DNA from: Kineosporia mesophila
GTDB lineage: Bacteria; Actinomycetota; Actinomycetes; Actinomycetales; Kineosporiaceae
Assembly: GCF_021129235.1 (NCBI RefSeq)
Contig: NZ_JAJOMA010000001.1
Location: 310,001 to 374,000 of the forward strand
DNA length: 64,000 bases
Direction: 5' to 3'
Under the pieces are notes generated by a model that saw nothing but the letters and a program-made list of their open reading frames with translations, ran no database searches and was not told the DNA's origin. Shown piece by piece: positions 9,029 to 17,725 of this stretch; position 1 is the first letter of the stretch; each line of letters opens with the position of its first letter. The position numbers and the translations under genes are program-made.

Positions 9029-11470
9029 GTGACCGAGCAGCGACCCCTTCCCGACCGCAGCGACCTCAGTGTGGGCCCCGACGACGAGGGGTCGGTGTAC
9101 GACATCAGTGCGCCGACGCCACCGTCGGGCATTCCCCTCAGCGCGCTCTGGGAAGACCCCAAGTCGAGCGGACCGGACGACCATCCCGACCGCGACCCCG
9201 ACGACGCGAGTGCGGCGTTCACACGTCCCCGATTGGTGGACGGGAACCTCGACCTCGACGCTCCCGCCCCGGAGGAACTGGTCGAGCTGGCCACCGGGCT
9301 GGGCGTCTCGACCGAGTTCAAGGACTGGCAGGGCAACCTGGTCCCGGTCGCCACGCACACGCTCTGCGGGGTGCTGGCGGCGCTGGACATGCCGGTGCGC
9401 ACCGGGGTGCACGTGCGTGCGGCGCTGGCCGAGCTGCGGCGCCGGCCCTGGGAGAAGCTGCTGCCCGACATCACCGTGGTGCGCGAGGGCGACTCGGCGA
9501 TCATCCCGGTGCACGTGGAGGCCGATCTGCCGCTGCACCGGCTGGACGTCCGGCTCGAGACGGAAGACGGCACGCTGCTGAAGCTGCCGCTCGCCGCCGA
9601 CCAGCCGGCCCCGGACGAGGGCCGCGCCACCTTCGAGGGCCGCACCCGGCGCCGGGTGAACTACATGGTGCTGGGCGACATCCCGATCGGCGACCACACC
9701 CTGATCGCCCGTCACCTGCCGCAGGCCCGGCACCCCGGCAGCGAGAACCCGGTGCAGTCCGACGAGCTGTACCGCCCCTACGTGGTCACGCCCCGGCGCA
9801 TCGAGCTGCCGCCCTCGGTGGCCCAGAGCCGCGCCTGGGGCTTCATGACCCAGCTGTACTCGGTGCGCTCCTCCCGGTCGTGGGGCCTGGGCGACCTGGG
9901 TGACCTGGCCGAGCTCACCGGCTGGAGCGCCCGGGCCGGGGGCGCCGACTACGTGCTGGTGAACCCGCTGCACGCGGCCGAGCCGGTCGCCCCGATGACG
10001 CCGTCGCCGTACCTGCCCACCACCCGCCGCTTCTTCAACCCGGTCTACCTGCGGGTCGAGGACATCCCGGAGGTCGCCTACCTGGCGTCCACCGAGCGCG
10101 CGATCATCGAGTGGCAGGCCGAGGCCATGCGGGCCCTCAGCACCGACCCGCGCGACCTCGACCGCGACGCCGTCTGGGAGGCCAAGTCGGCCTCGCTGCA
10201 GACCGTTTTCGAGCACCCCCGCAGCCGTGAGCGGCAGGCTGCGTTCGAGGCCTTCTGCCTGCGCGAGGGCGAGGGCCTGGAAGACTTCGCCACCTGGAGC
10301 GCCCTGGTCGAGCGGTACGGGCTGCCCACCTCGAACTGGCCCGACCACCTGCGCGAGCCGCACAGCGACGCGGTGGTGCAGGTCCGCGAGGAACTCGTCG
10401 ACCGCGTCGAGTTCCACATGTGGCTCCAGTGGTGCCTGGACCAGCAGCTCGCCCGGGTCGCCGCGATCGCGCAGGACGCCGGCATGTCGGTCGGCGTGGT
10501 GCACGACCTGGCCGTCGGGGTGCACCCCGACGGTGCGGACGCCTGGGCCCTGGCCGACGTGCTGGCCCTCGGCGTCACCGCCGGCGCCCCGCCGGACGCG
10601 TTCAACCAGCAGGGCCAGGACTGGTCGCAGCCGCCGTGGCGTCCCGACCGGCTGGCCGAGCTCGGCTACGAGCCCTACCGGGCCATGCTGCGCACCCTGC
10701 TGCGGCACGCCGGGGCCCTGCGGATCGACCACATCCTCGGGCTCTTCCGGTTCTGGTGGGTGCCCGAGGGCAACTCCCCGGCCGACGGCACCTACGTGAA
10801 GTACGACCACGAGGCGATGATCGGCCTGCTGGCCCTGGAGGCCCAGCGGGCGGGCTGTTTCGTGATCGGCGAAGACCTGGGCAACGTCGAGCCCTCGACC
10901 CGCGAGTACCTGAAGGAGCGCGGCGTGCTCGGCACGTCGATCCTCTGGTTCGAGCGCGACTACGACGGCGACGGCAAGCCGCTGGAGCCCTCGCAGTGGC
11001 GCGACCTGTGCCTGGCCACCGTCACCACGCACGACCTGCCGCCCACCGCGGGCTATCTCGCCGGTGAGCACATCGAACTGCGCGAGCGGCTGGGGCTGCT
11101 CACCCGCAGCTACGAGCAGGAGGCCGCGGTCGACGCCGAGCAGCGGCAGGACGTGCTCGACCAGCTCACCGAGCTCGGCCTGCTCAAGGTCGGCCCGACC
11201 GAGCGCGACAAGGTGGAGGCGCTGCACGCGTTCCTCGCCCTGACCCCGGCCCGGCTGATCGGCGTGCAGCTGGCCGACGCCGTGGGTGACCGGCGCACGA
11301 TGAACCAGCCCGGCACCAACGACGAGTACCCGAACTGGCGGCTGCCCCTGGCCGACGGGGTGGGCCAGCCGATCCTGCTCGACGACCTGATGGACTCCGT
11401 GCGCGTGCTCAGCCTGATCCGCACGGTCGACTCCCGCCTGCACCCGAACGACTGGGTCGAGCCGGAGTGA
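9029..11470 (+). CDS. malQ: 4-alpha-glucanotransferase (amylomaltase, GH77)
   Basis: An 813-residue enzyme transferring alpha-1,4-glucan segments between maltodextrins. The GH77 catalytic motifs are all seen: NPLHA near the start of the barrel, GALRIDHILGLFRFWWVPEG with the nucleophile Asp, FVIGEDLGNVEPSTREYL with the acid/base Glu, and VTTHDLPPTAGYL. The first about 200 residues form the extended N-terminal beta domains found in the long actinobacterial MalQ type, preceded by a 60-residue acidic flexible stretch. The start is GTG at 9029. A pentapeptide-repeat gene follows after six bases, probably co-transcribed. Confidence 0.95.
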   Translation: MTEQRPLPDRSDLSVGPDDEGSVYDISAPTPPSGIPLSALWEDPKSSGPDDHPDRDPDDASAAFTRPRLVDGNLDLDAPAPEELVELATGLGVSTEFKDWQGNLVPVATHTLCGVLAALDMPVRTGVHVRAALAELRRRPWEKLLPDITVVREGDSAIIPVHVEADLPLHRLDVRLETEDGTLLKLPLAADQPAPDEGRATFEGRTRRRVNYMVLGDIPIGDHTLIARHLPQARHPGSENPVQSDELYRPYVVTPRRIELPPSVAQSRAWGFMTQLYSVRSSRSWGLGDLGDLAELTGWSARAGGADYVLVNPLHAAEPVAPMTPSPYLPTTRRFFNPVYLRVEDIPEVAYLASTERAIIEWQAEAMRALSTDPRDLDRDAVWEAKSASLQTVFEHPRSRERQAAFEAFCLREGEGLEDFATWSALVERYGLPTSNWPDHLREPHSDAVVQVREELVDRVEFHMWLQWCLDQQLARVAAIAQDAGMSVGVVHDLAVGVHPDGADAWALADVLALGVTAGAPPDAFNQQGQDWSQPPWRPDRLAELGYEPYRAMLRTLLRHAGALRIDHILGLFRFWWVPEGNSPADGTYVKYDHEAMIGLLALEAQRAGCFVIGEDLGNVEPSTREYLKERGVLGTSILWFERDYDGDGKPLEPSQWRDLCLATVTTHDLPPTAGYLAGEHIELRERLGLLTRSYEQEAAVDAEQRQDVLDQLTELGLLKVGPTERDKVEALHAFLALTPARLIGVQLADAVGDRRTMNQPGTNDEYPNWRLPLADGVGQPILLDDLMDSVRVLSLIRTVDSRLHPNDWVEPE

Positions 11471-11476
11471 GAACCG

Positions 11477-12154
11477 GTGGCTAGACGCAAGCCGGCGGTC
11501 CGGATCGACGAGATCCGGCTGCCCGCACTGGAAACCGGCGACCCGGCCGACCTGCTGCCCGGCGCCCGTCTGGACGGGCTGGCCTTCGAGGGCGTCGAGG
11601 TGGAGCGGCTCGACCTGTCCGACGCCTCGGTGATGGAGTGCAGCCTCACCGGGCTCGGCGCCGACGAGGCCGACCTGCGGGGCACCCGGGTGCGCGACTG
11701 CGTGATCAGCGCCGCCCGGCTGCCCTCGCTGCGCGCGGGCCGCGGCGACTGGCGTGACGTCCGCATCGAGGGGGCCCGCATCGGGTCGGCCGAGATGTAC
11801 GAGACGAACTGGGGCAGCGTCCACTTCGTCGACTGCAAGATCACCTACCTGAACCTGCGGGGGGCCACCCTGCGGGACGTCGCCTTCACCCGCTGCTCGA
11901 TCGAGGAACTCGACCTGGCCGAGGCCACCGCCCAGAGCGTGGCCTTCATCGGCAGCTCGGTGCCGACCCTCGACGTGCAGCGCGCGCAGCTGAAGGCGTT
12001 CGACCTGCGGGGCGCCGAACTGCACCGCATCACCGGGCTGTCCCGGCTGAACGGCACCACGGTGAGCTCGGTCCAGCTCGACCTGCTCGCCCCCCTGCTC
12101 GCCGCCGAGTTCGGGATGGCCATCGACGACACGGCTCCACCGGAGATCCCCTGA
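11477..12154 (+). CDS. pentapeptide-repeat-like protein
   Basis: A 225-residue protein with recurring A(D/N)LxG-like units, for example GADEADLRGTRVRDC, YLNLRGATLRDVAFTRC and FDLRGAELH, which would fold as a right-handed quadrilateral beta-helix. There is no signal peptide. It starts with a GTG six bases after the malQ stop and its own stop overlaps a putative CTG start of the following secreted glycosidase. Pentapeptide proteins sometimes protect gyrase from drugs or toxins, but nothing here shows such a role. Confidence 0.85.
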   Translation: MARRKPAVRIDEIRLPALETGDPADLLPGARLDGLAFEGVEVERLDLSDASVMECSLTGLGADEADLRGTRVRDCVISAARLPSLRAGRGDWRDVRIEGARIGSAEMYETNWGSVHFVDCKITYLNLRGATLRDVAFTRCSIEELDLAEATAQSVAFIGSSVPTLDVQRAQLKAFDLRGAELHRITGLSRLNGTTVSSVQLDLLAPLLAAEFGMAIDDTAPPEIP

Positions 12155-13212
12155 AGCTCAAGCTCCTGACCGCCGCGCTGATCCTGCTGCTGGCCGCCGG
12201 GGGTGTCTCGTACGCGCTCGCAGGCGACCGTTCACCGGAGCCCACGGCGACAGCCACGCCGGCCACCTCGTCCTCTGCTCCGACCGATATCGCCGAGAAA
12301 CCGCCTGCACTAGGTGTCTTCCGCAGTACCTCACCGGAAGACGTGCGGAAGTTCAGCGACTGGCTGGGCCGCGACGTCGACTACGTGGTGGATTTCTCGA
12401 TGCGCCGCACCTGGGACGACATCGCCGATCCGGCCTACCAGCTGAGCGCGTGGCAGGACTCCGGCTACCGGATGGTCTACGGCCTGGCCATGCTGCCCGA
12501 GAACAAGGATCTGGATGTCAGTCTCGCCGCCGGGGCGAGGGGTGAGTACGACCAGTACTTCAGGACGCTCGCGGAGAACCTGGTGGCCTACGGCCAGGGT
12601 GACGCGATCCTGCGGCTGGGGTGGGAGTTCAACCTCGGGAGCTGGCGCTGGCATCCGGACGACGCGGACGACTTCATCGGCTACTGGCGTTCGGTGGTGA
12701 CGGTGATGCACTCGGTACCGGGGGCCGAGAACCTGCGGTTCGACTGGAACGTGCACAACGGCGGCGACACCTACGACTCGACGACGTTCTACCCCGGTGA
12801 CGGCTACGTGGACTACGTGGGTGTCGACGTATACGACATCTCCTGGGCGGACAACACCTACCCCTATCCCGCGAAGTGCGCCGCGCAGTGCCGTCACCGG
12901 CGGCAGAAGGCGGCCTGGGACAACACCCTGAACTCCCGGTTCGGTCTCGCTTCCTGGTCAAAATTCGCCGCTGCGCACGGTAAACCGATGTCGCTACCCG
13001 AATGGGGGCTGTGGGCGCAGCGTCCCGACGGGCACGGGGGTGGCGACGACCCCTACTTCATCGGGCAGATGCACGACTTCATCGCCGATCCGGCCAACAA
13101 CGTCGCCTACCAGGCCTATTTCGAGTACGACGTGGGGGAGAAGGGCACGCACCGGCTGACCGAGCTGAAGGCTTCAGGACGGAACTTTCGGGCACTGTTC
13201 GCAGGCGAATAG
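12151..13212 (+). CDS. secreted GH26-like glycoside hydrolase (probable CTG start)
   Basis: A roughly 353-residue exported enzyme, probably a beta-mannanase/endoglucanase-like GH26 hydrolase acting on plant or cell-wall polysaccharide. Conserved-looking motifs are LRLGWEFNLGSWRW, whose Glu fits the acid/base, and SLPEWGLW, whose Glu fits the nucleophile. The only ordinary start in frame is a GTG at 12343, inside the catalytic domain (LGVFRSTSPEDVRKF lies before it). Reading back to a CTG at 12151 gives KLKLLTAALILLLAAGG, a signal peptide, then an Ala/Thr/Pro linker. That CTG overlaps the upstream TGA (CTGA), so CTG initiation by coupling is the likely reading. Confidence 0.78.
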   Translation: MKLKLLTAALILLLAAGGVSYALAGDRSPEPTATATPATSSSAPTDIAEKPPALGVFRSTSPEDVRKFSDWLGRDVDYVVDFSMRRTWDDIADPAYQLSAWQDSGYRMVYGLAMLPENKDLDVSLAAGARGEYDQYFRTLAENLVAYGQGDAILRLGWEFNLGSWRWHPDDADDFIGYWRSVVTVMHSVPGAENLRFDWNVHNGGDTYDSTTFYPGDGYVDYVGVDVYDISWADNTYPYPAKCAAQCRHRRQKAAWDNTLNSRFGLASWSKFAAAHGKPMSLPEWGLWAQRPDGHGGGDDPYFIGQMHDFIADPANNVAYQAYFEYDVGEKGTHRLTELKASGRNFRALFAGE

Positions 13213-13283
13213 GCAGGTGCTGAACGGATCGGCCTCGCCGAACCGTGTCCAGATTGTCCTGTTGTGAAACCGGAAGGAGTCTC

Positions 13284-13655
13284 ATGCGACGCCTCGCCCG
13301 ACTGGCCGCCGTTCCCGCTGCGCTCTTCGCACTCGGAGGTCTGGGTCTGGCCGGTGCCTCGTCCGCATCCGCCGCCACGGTCAACTTCACGTTCTGCAAC
13401 AACGCCTCGGGGGTCGTGGCTGAGGCCATCTTCCCGCAGCGTGGGGGCTTCTCGACGTTCGTTCTGTCGCCTGGCGAATGCAACCCCACCTGGACCGGTA
13501 TCAACCCGGGCGAGCCCTACGTGGTCCGTTTTCACCAGCAGTCCAACTGGAACGTGTACAAGGACATCGCCAACCACTGGGTGTGGAGCTGCAACGAGCG
13601 CGTCGCCGCGGTCGGTAACTACGGCGGTTCGGGCGTGTCCGAGCAGTGCGTCTGA
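13284..13655 (+). CDS. small secreted protein
   Basis: A 123-residue protein with a clear Sec signal peptide (MRRLARLAAVPAALFALGG, cleavage after ASSASA), leaving a compact mature domain of about 93 residues with four cysteines that could form two disulfides. GGAAGGAG-like ribosome site (GGAAGGAG) precedes the ATG at 13284 by five bases. No catalytic motif is seen. It follows the secreted glycosidase by 70 bases and ends at a strong terminator. Function unknown. Confidence 0.8.
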   Translation: MRRLARLAAVPAALFALGGLGLAGASSASAATVNFTFCNNASGVVAEAIFPQRGGFSTFVLSPGECNPTWTGINPGEPYVVRFHQQSNWNVYKDIANHWVWSCNERVAAVGNYGGSGVSEQCV

Positions 13656-13668
13656 CCCACTGAAAAAA

Positions 13669-13701
13669 GCGAGCCCAGACCGGAATCCGGTCTGGGCTCG
13701 C
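13669..13701. terminator. bidirectional stem-loop terminator
   Basis: A perfect 15-bp stem (GCGAGCCCAGACCGG paired with its complement) with a three-base AAT loop, preceded by six A residues and followed by CCCTTT. It lies between the convergent small secreted protein and pepN and should stop transcription both ways. Confidence 0.9.
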
Positions 13702-13715
13702 CCTTTACCGGGGAA

Positions 13716-16265
13716 TCAGCCCCGCAGGTCGCGCTCCTGGGCCCGCCCGGCCCGCTCGACCGCGTCGCGGCCCTCGATCACCTGGCGGCGCAGCGCCGGC
13801 TCGGCGTCGGTGGTGTCGAGCCACTGCTGCGTCGCCGCCAGCACCGGCGCCACCGGCTGGGCCGACGGGTAGAGACCGACCGCGATCTGGCCGGCCATCT
13901 CACTGGTGCGCTCGGCGTACAGCCGGGTGAGAGCGGCGAAGTACGGCTCCACGTAGGGCGCCAGCAGCGACCGGTCGTGCACCCGGTTGAAACCGCCGAT
14001 GACGGCTGCCTGCACGGTGTTCGGCAGGTCGCCGTCGTCCACCACGCTCTTGAACGCGGCGGCCTTGGCCTCGGGGGTCGGCGTCGCGGCGCGGGCGGCC
14101 GCGGCGTGCACCCGGCCGGTGGCCGTGTCGTCGCGGGCCAGTTCGGCCGCGGTCTCGGTCTCGCCCGCGGCGCCACCGGCGACCAGGGCGGTCAGCAGGC
14201 TCCAGCGCATCTCGGTGTCCACCGCCAGACCCTCGATGACGAGGGCACCGGAAAGCAGTGCCTCGACCGAGGCCAGCTGCTCCTTGGTGCTCGCGTGCGA
14301 GGTGAACGAACGGGCCAGCAGCAGCTGGCTGTCGCTGCCCGGCGCGGCGGACTTCAGCAGACCGAACAGCTGGTCGGCGGCCTTGGCCGAGGTCTCCTCG
14401 CGGAACTGGGGGGCCACGTACGACTCCAGCGTCGCGGAGAGCTGACGCAGCAGGGTCTGGGCCACGCTGGGGTCGTCGACCGAGGCGATGTTGGCCAGCA
14501 CCAGGTCGACGAAGCTGCGCGCGGGCAGTTCCGCGTCGCGGGTCATGTCCCAGGCCGCGCCCCAGATCAGGGTGCGCGACAGGGAGTCCTCGAAGTCGCC
14601 GAGGTGGCCCATCGCGGCGTCCAGCGAACCGGCGTCCAGGCGAATCTTGGCGTACGCCAGGTCTTCGTCGTTGATCAGGATCAGGTCGGGACGGGCGCTG
14701 CCCACCAGCTGCGGTACCTCGGTGAGCTCACCGGCCACGTCCAGCTCGATCCGCGTGGTGCGGCGCAGCTTGCCGTCCACCAGGTCGTAGCCACCGACGA
14801 CGAGGCGGTGCGGACGCAGGTGGGGGTAGTCGGCCGCGGCCTCCTGGGCTATCGCGAAGCGGGTGATCACCCGGTCCTGGCCGGTCTCGATCACCGGGCG
14901 CAGCGTATTCACGCCCGCGGTGCGCAGCCAGGCCGCCGACCAGGCCTCGAGATCGCGCCCGCTGGTCTCTTCCAGGTGCCCGAGCAGGTCTTTCAGCGTG
15001 GTGTTCTTCCAGGCGTGGGTCTTGAAGTACTGCCGCAGCCCGGCGTCGAAGGCCTCCTGGCCCACCCAGTACACCAGCTGCTTCAGCACGGAAGCGCCCT
15101 TGGCGTAGGTGATCCCGTCGAAGTTGACCTCGACGTCCTCCAGGTCGCGGATGTCGGCCACGATCGGGTGGGTCGAGCTGAGCTGATCCTGCCGGTACGC
15201 CCAGGACTTCTCCGCGCTGCTGAAAGTGGTCCAGGAAGTGGCCCACTGCGTGGCCTCGGCCTGGCAGCGGGTGCTCGCGTACTCGGCGAACGACTCGTTC
15301 AGCCAGAGGTCGTCCCACCAGCGCATGGTGACCAGGTCGCCGAACCACATGTGCGCCAGCTCGTGCAGGATGGTCAGGGCGCGGCGCTCGATCAGGGCCT
15401 GCGGCACCCGCGAGCGGAACACGTAGACCTCGGTGATGGTGACCGTGCCCGCGTTCTCCATCGCCCCGGCGTTGAACTCCGGCACGAACAGCTGGTCGTA
15501 CTTGGGGAACGGGTAGTCGCAGTCGAAGGTCTCCTCGAACCAGGTGAACCCGGCCTTGGTGATCGCGATGACGTTCTCGGCGTCGAGGTGCTCGGCCAGC
15601 GAGGCCCGGCAGAACACGCCCAGCGGGATGGTGCGGCCGTCGCGCACGGTCAGCTCGTCCGTGACCCGGTGGTACGGGCCGGCGACCAGCGCGGTGACGT
15701 AGGGGCTCATCACCTCGGTCTCCGCGAAACGCCACACCGCGGCGTCGCTACCCGCGGGCTCGGGCTCGACCGCGGAGGCGACCGTGACGACCTGCCAGTG
15801 CGCGGGTGCCTTCACCGTCCAGGTGTAGACAGACTTCAGGTCGGGCTGGTCGAAGCAGGCGAAGACGCGGCGGGCGTCGGCCACCTCGAACTGCGAGTAG
15901 AGGTAGACCTCGCCGTCGACCGGGTCGACGAAACGGTGCAGGCCCTCGCCGGTCTGCATGTAGGCGGCGTCGGCCACCACCCGCAGTTCGTTCTCGCCGG
16001 TGACGACGCCCGGCAGGGCGATGCGCGCGGTGCTGACGACCTCGGAGACGTTCAGAGGGGTCCCGTTGAGCACGACCTCGCGCACGGTCGGTGCGATCAG
16101 GTCGATGAACAGCTCGGGCGACGCGGAGGCCGTGAACTTCACCGTGGTGACGGACCGGAAGATGTCGGGACCGCTGGTCAGGTCCAGATCGATGTCATAC
16201 GACTGCACCGTGAACGCGGCGGCGCGGGCGGCCGCCTCGTCTCGGGTCAGGTTCGTACCGGGCAC
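13716..16265 (-). CDS. pepN: aminopeptidase N (M1 zinc metallopeptidase)
   Basis: An 849-residue cytosolic aminopeptidase, the usual length for actinobacterial PepN. The exopeptidase motif GAMENAGT lies near residue 265 and the zinc site HELAHMWFGDLV about 35 residues later, with the third zinc ligand in WLNESFAEY. The C-terminal ERAP1-like helical domain is complete. The GTG at 16265 (MPGTNLTRDEA) is chosen because GAGGAGG lies just upstream; an ATG at 16331 would add 22 unconserved residues. It converges with the small secreted protein across the terminator at 13669. Confidence 0.95.
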   Translation of the reverse strand: MPGTNLTRDEAAARAAAFTVQSYDIDLDLTSGPDIFRSVTTVKFTASASPELFIDLIAPTVREVVLNGTPLNVSEVVSTARIALPGVVTGENELRVVADAAYMQTGEGLHRFVDPVDGEVYLYSQFEVADARRVFACFDQPDLKSVYTWTVKAPAHWQVVTVASAVEPEPAGSDAAVWRFAETEVMSPYVTALVAGPYHRVTDELTVRDGRTIPLGVFCRASLAEHLDAENVIAITKAGFTWFEETFDCDYPFPKYDQLFVPEFNAGAMENAGTVTITEVYVFRSRVPQALIERRALTILHELAHMWFGDLVTMRWWDDLWLNESFAEYASTRCQAEATQWATSWTTFSSAEKSWAYRQDQLSSTHPIVADIRDLEDVEVNFDGITYAKGASVLKQLVYWVGQEAFDAGLRQYFKTHAWKNTTLKDLLGHLEETSGRDLEAWSAAWLRTAGVNTLRPVIETGQDRVITRFAIAQEAAADYPHLRPHRLVVGGYDLVDGKLRRTTRIELDVAGELTEVPQLVGSARPDLILINDEDLAYAKIRLDAGSLDAAMGHLGDFEDSLSRTLIWGAAWDMTRDAELPARSFVDLVLANIASVDDPSVAQTLLRQLSATLESYVAPQFREETSAKAADQLFGLLKSAAPGSDSQLLLARSFTSHASTKEQLASVEALLSGALVIEGLAVDTEMRWSLLTALVAGGAAGETETAAELARDDTATGRVHAAAARAATPTPEAKAAAFKSVVDDGDLPNTVQAAVIGGFNRVHDRSLLAPYVEPYFAALTRLYAERTSEMAGQIAVGLYPSAQPVAPVLAATQQWLDTTDAEPALRRQVIEGRDAVERAGRAQERDLRG

Positions 16266-16482
16266 AGGGTCCTCCTCGGTGTGGCGCCCGGGTCCGGTCG
16301 GCGGGACGGGCGCCGGGTCGCGGCGCCCCACCTGCCCACCGGCGGGCGCAGATGCGGATTGCTCAATCCGGATCCTCTCACCACCGCTGGGCGGACGCCG
16401 TCCCGGTGTGCGGGGATGACCACGGGACGATGTGGTGTTGTCGGTCCGGGAGTAACCACACCTTCACCGAGAGGTAATACCG

Positions 16483-17094
16483 ATGAGTGAGCGCAACACC
16501 GCGGATTTCTGGTTCGACCCCCTGTGCCCCTTCGCCTGGGCCACCTCCCGCTGGATCCTCGAGGTGGAGAAGGTGCGTGAGGTGGACGTGAAGTGGCACG
16601 TGATGAGCCTGTCCGTGCTGAACGAGGGCCGCGACCTGCCGGACGACTACCGGAAGATGATGGACAACGGCTGGGGCCCGGTCCGGGTCATCATCGCCGC
16701 GCGGGAACTGCATGGCGAGCAGTACGTGAAGCCGCTGTACGACGCGATGGGCTCGCAGATCCACTACAAGAAGGAGAAGGACCGCCCGACCGTCATCGCC
16801 GCCGCGCTGGCCGAGGTGGGCCTGCCGGCCGACCTGGCGAAGTACGCGGACTCCGACGAGTACGACCCGCAGCTGCGCGCCAGCCACGCCGAGGGCATCG
16901 GCAAGGTCGGCGAGGACGTGGGGACGCCGGTGGTCGCCTTCAACGACACCGCCTTCTTCGGGCCGGTCATCACCCGGGTCCCCACCGGTGAGGACGCCGG
17001 GAAGCTGTGGGACGGCACGCTGCTGGTCGCGAGCAACCCGTACTTCTTCGAGCTGAAGCGCACACGGACGGAATCGCCGCAGTTCGACGTCTGA
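16483..17094 (+). CDS. DsbA-family oxidoreductase, Rv2466c-like, with CPFA active site
   Basis: A 203-residue thioredoxin-fold protein. It aligns along its length with the mycothiol-dependent nitroreductase/oxidoreductase Rv2466c family of actinobacteria: ADFWFDPLCPFAW at the start, WHVMSLSVLNEGRDLP, the HEDVGTP-like GEDVGTPVV cis-Pro loop and the C-terminal FFELKRTRTESPQFD. The active site reads C-P-F-A, whereas the mycobacterial enzyme as I recall it has C-P-W-C, so the resolving cysteine is absent and a monothiol mechanism with mycothiol is implied. A good ribosome site (GAGAGG) precedes the ATG at 16483. It stands alone between pepN and rpiB. Confidence 0.88.
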   Translation: MSERNTADFWFDPLCPFAWATSRWILEVEKVREVDVKWHVMSLSVLNEGRDLPDDYRKMMDNGWGPVRVIIAARELHGEQYVKPLYDAMGSQIHYKKEKDRPTVIAAALAEVGLPADLAKYADSDEYDPQLRASHAEGIGKVGEDVGTPVVAFNDTAFFGPVITRVPTGEDAGKLWDGTLLVASNPYFFELKRTRTESPQFDV

Positions 17095-17156
17095 TCTCTC
17101 GTCTGATCAGGGTGTGGGTACCCCCGGCCGACACCGGGGGTGCCAGACTGTGTCCC

Positions 17157-17624
17157 ATGCGCGTCCATCTGGGTTCCGACCACGCCGGTCTGGAACTGAA
17201 GCAGCATCTGGCCCAGCACCTCGCCGAAGCCGGGCACGAGATCGTCGATCACGGCCCGCACCAGTACGACCCGGAGGACGACTACCCGCCGTTCTGCCTG
17301 CGGGCCGGCGAGGCGGTGGCCGCCGATCCGGGCAGCCTGGGCATCGTGGTCGGCGGGTCCGGCAACGGTGAGCAGATCGCGGCCAACAAGGTGAAGGGGG
17401 TCCGGGCCGCACTGGCCTGGAGCCTGGAGACCGCCAAGCTCGGCCGTCAGCACAACAATGCGAACGTCATGGCCGTCGGAGCCCGCATGCACTCGCTCGA
17501 GGAGGCCACGACCTTCGTCGAGGCATTCCTGGCCGAGCCGTTCAGCGAGAACCCGCGGCACATCCGCCGCATCGACCAGCTCACCGGTTACGAGACCACG
17601 GGCGACCTGCCGCCGCTTCCCTGA
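17157..17624 (+). CDS. rpiB: ribose-5-phosphate isomerase B
   Basis: A 155-residue isomerase of the RpiB/LacAB fold interconverting ribose-5-phosphate and ribulose-5-phosphate in the pentose phosphate pathway. Motifs are GSDHAGLELK at the N-terminus, DYPPFCLRAGEAV with the usual catalytic Cys position, GSGNGEQIAANKVKGVRAAL (phosphate loop) and HNNANVMAVGARM. The ATG at 17157 is the natural family start; the frame is open upstream but unrelated. Nothing suggests an allose-specific variant. Confidence 0.95.
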   Translation: MRVHLGSDHAGLELKQHLAQHLAEAGHEIVDHGPHQYDPEDDYPPFCLRAGEAVAADPGSLGIVVGGSGNGEQIAANKVKGVRAALAWSLETAKLGRQHNNANVMAVGARMHSLEEATTFVEAFLAEPFSENPRHIRRIDQLTGYETTGDLPPLP

Positions 17625-17725
17625 GGTCCCGCAAGCCGCTTCGCCACCAAATCGCCCATCTGGCCCCGGACGCCTCACGGTTACTCATCGTGGTTATTTA
17701 GTTACAGTGTGGCTAAGATCGGGGC

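Noticed and set aside
8675-12025. 1116-codon open frame on the minus strand opposite malQ
   Set aside because: A GC-skew shadow: composition is His/Gln/Arg/Val-rich without domains, while the plus strand carries full GH77 motifs.
13977-16490. 837-codon plus-strand frame opposite pepN
   Set aside because: No domains and low-complexity composition; pepN is certain.
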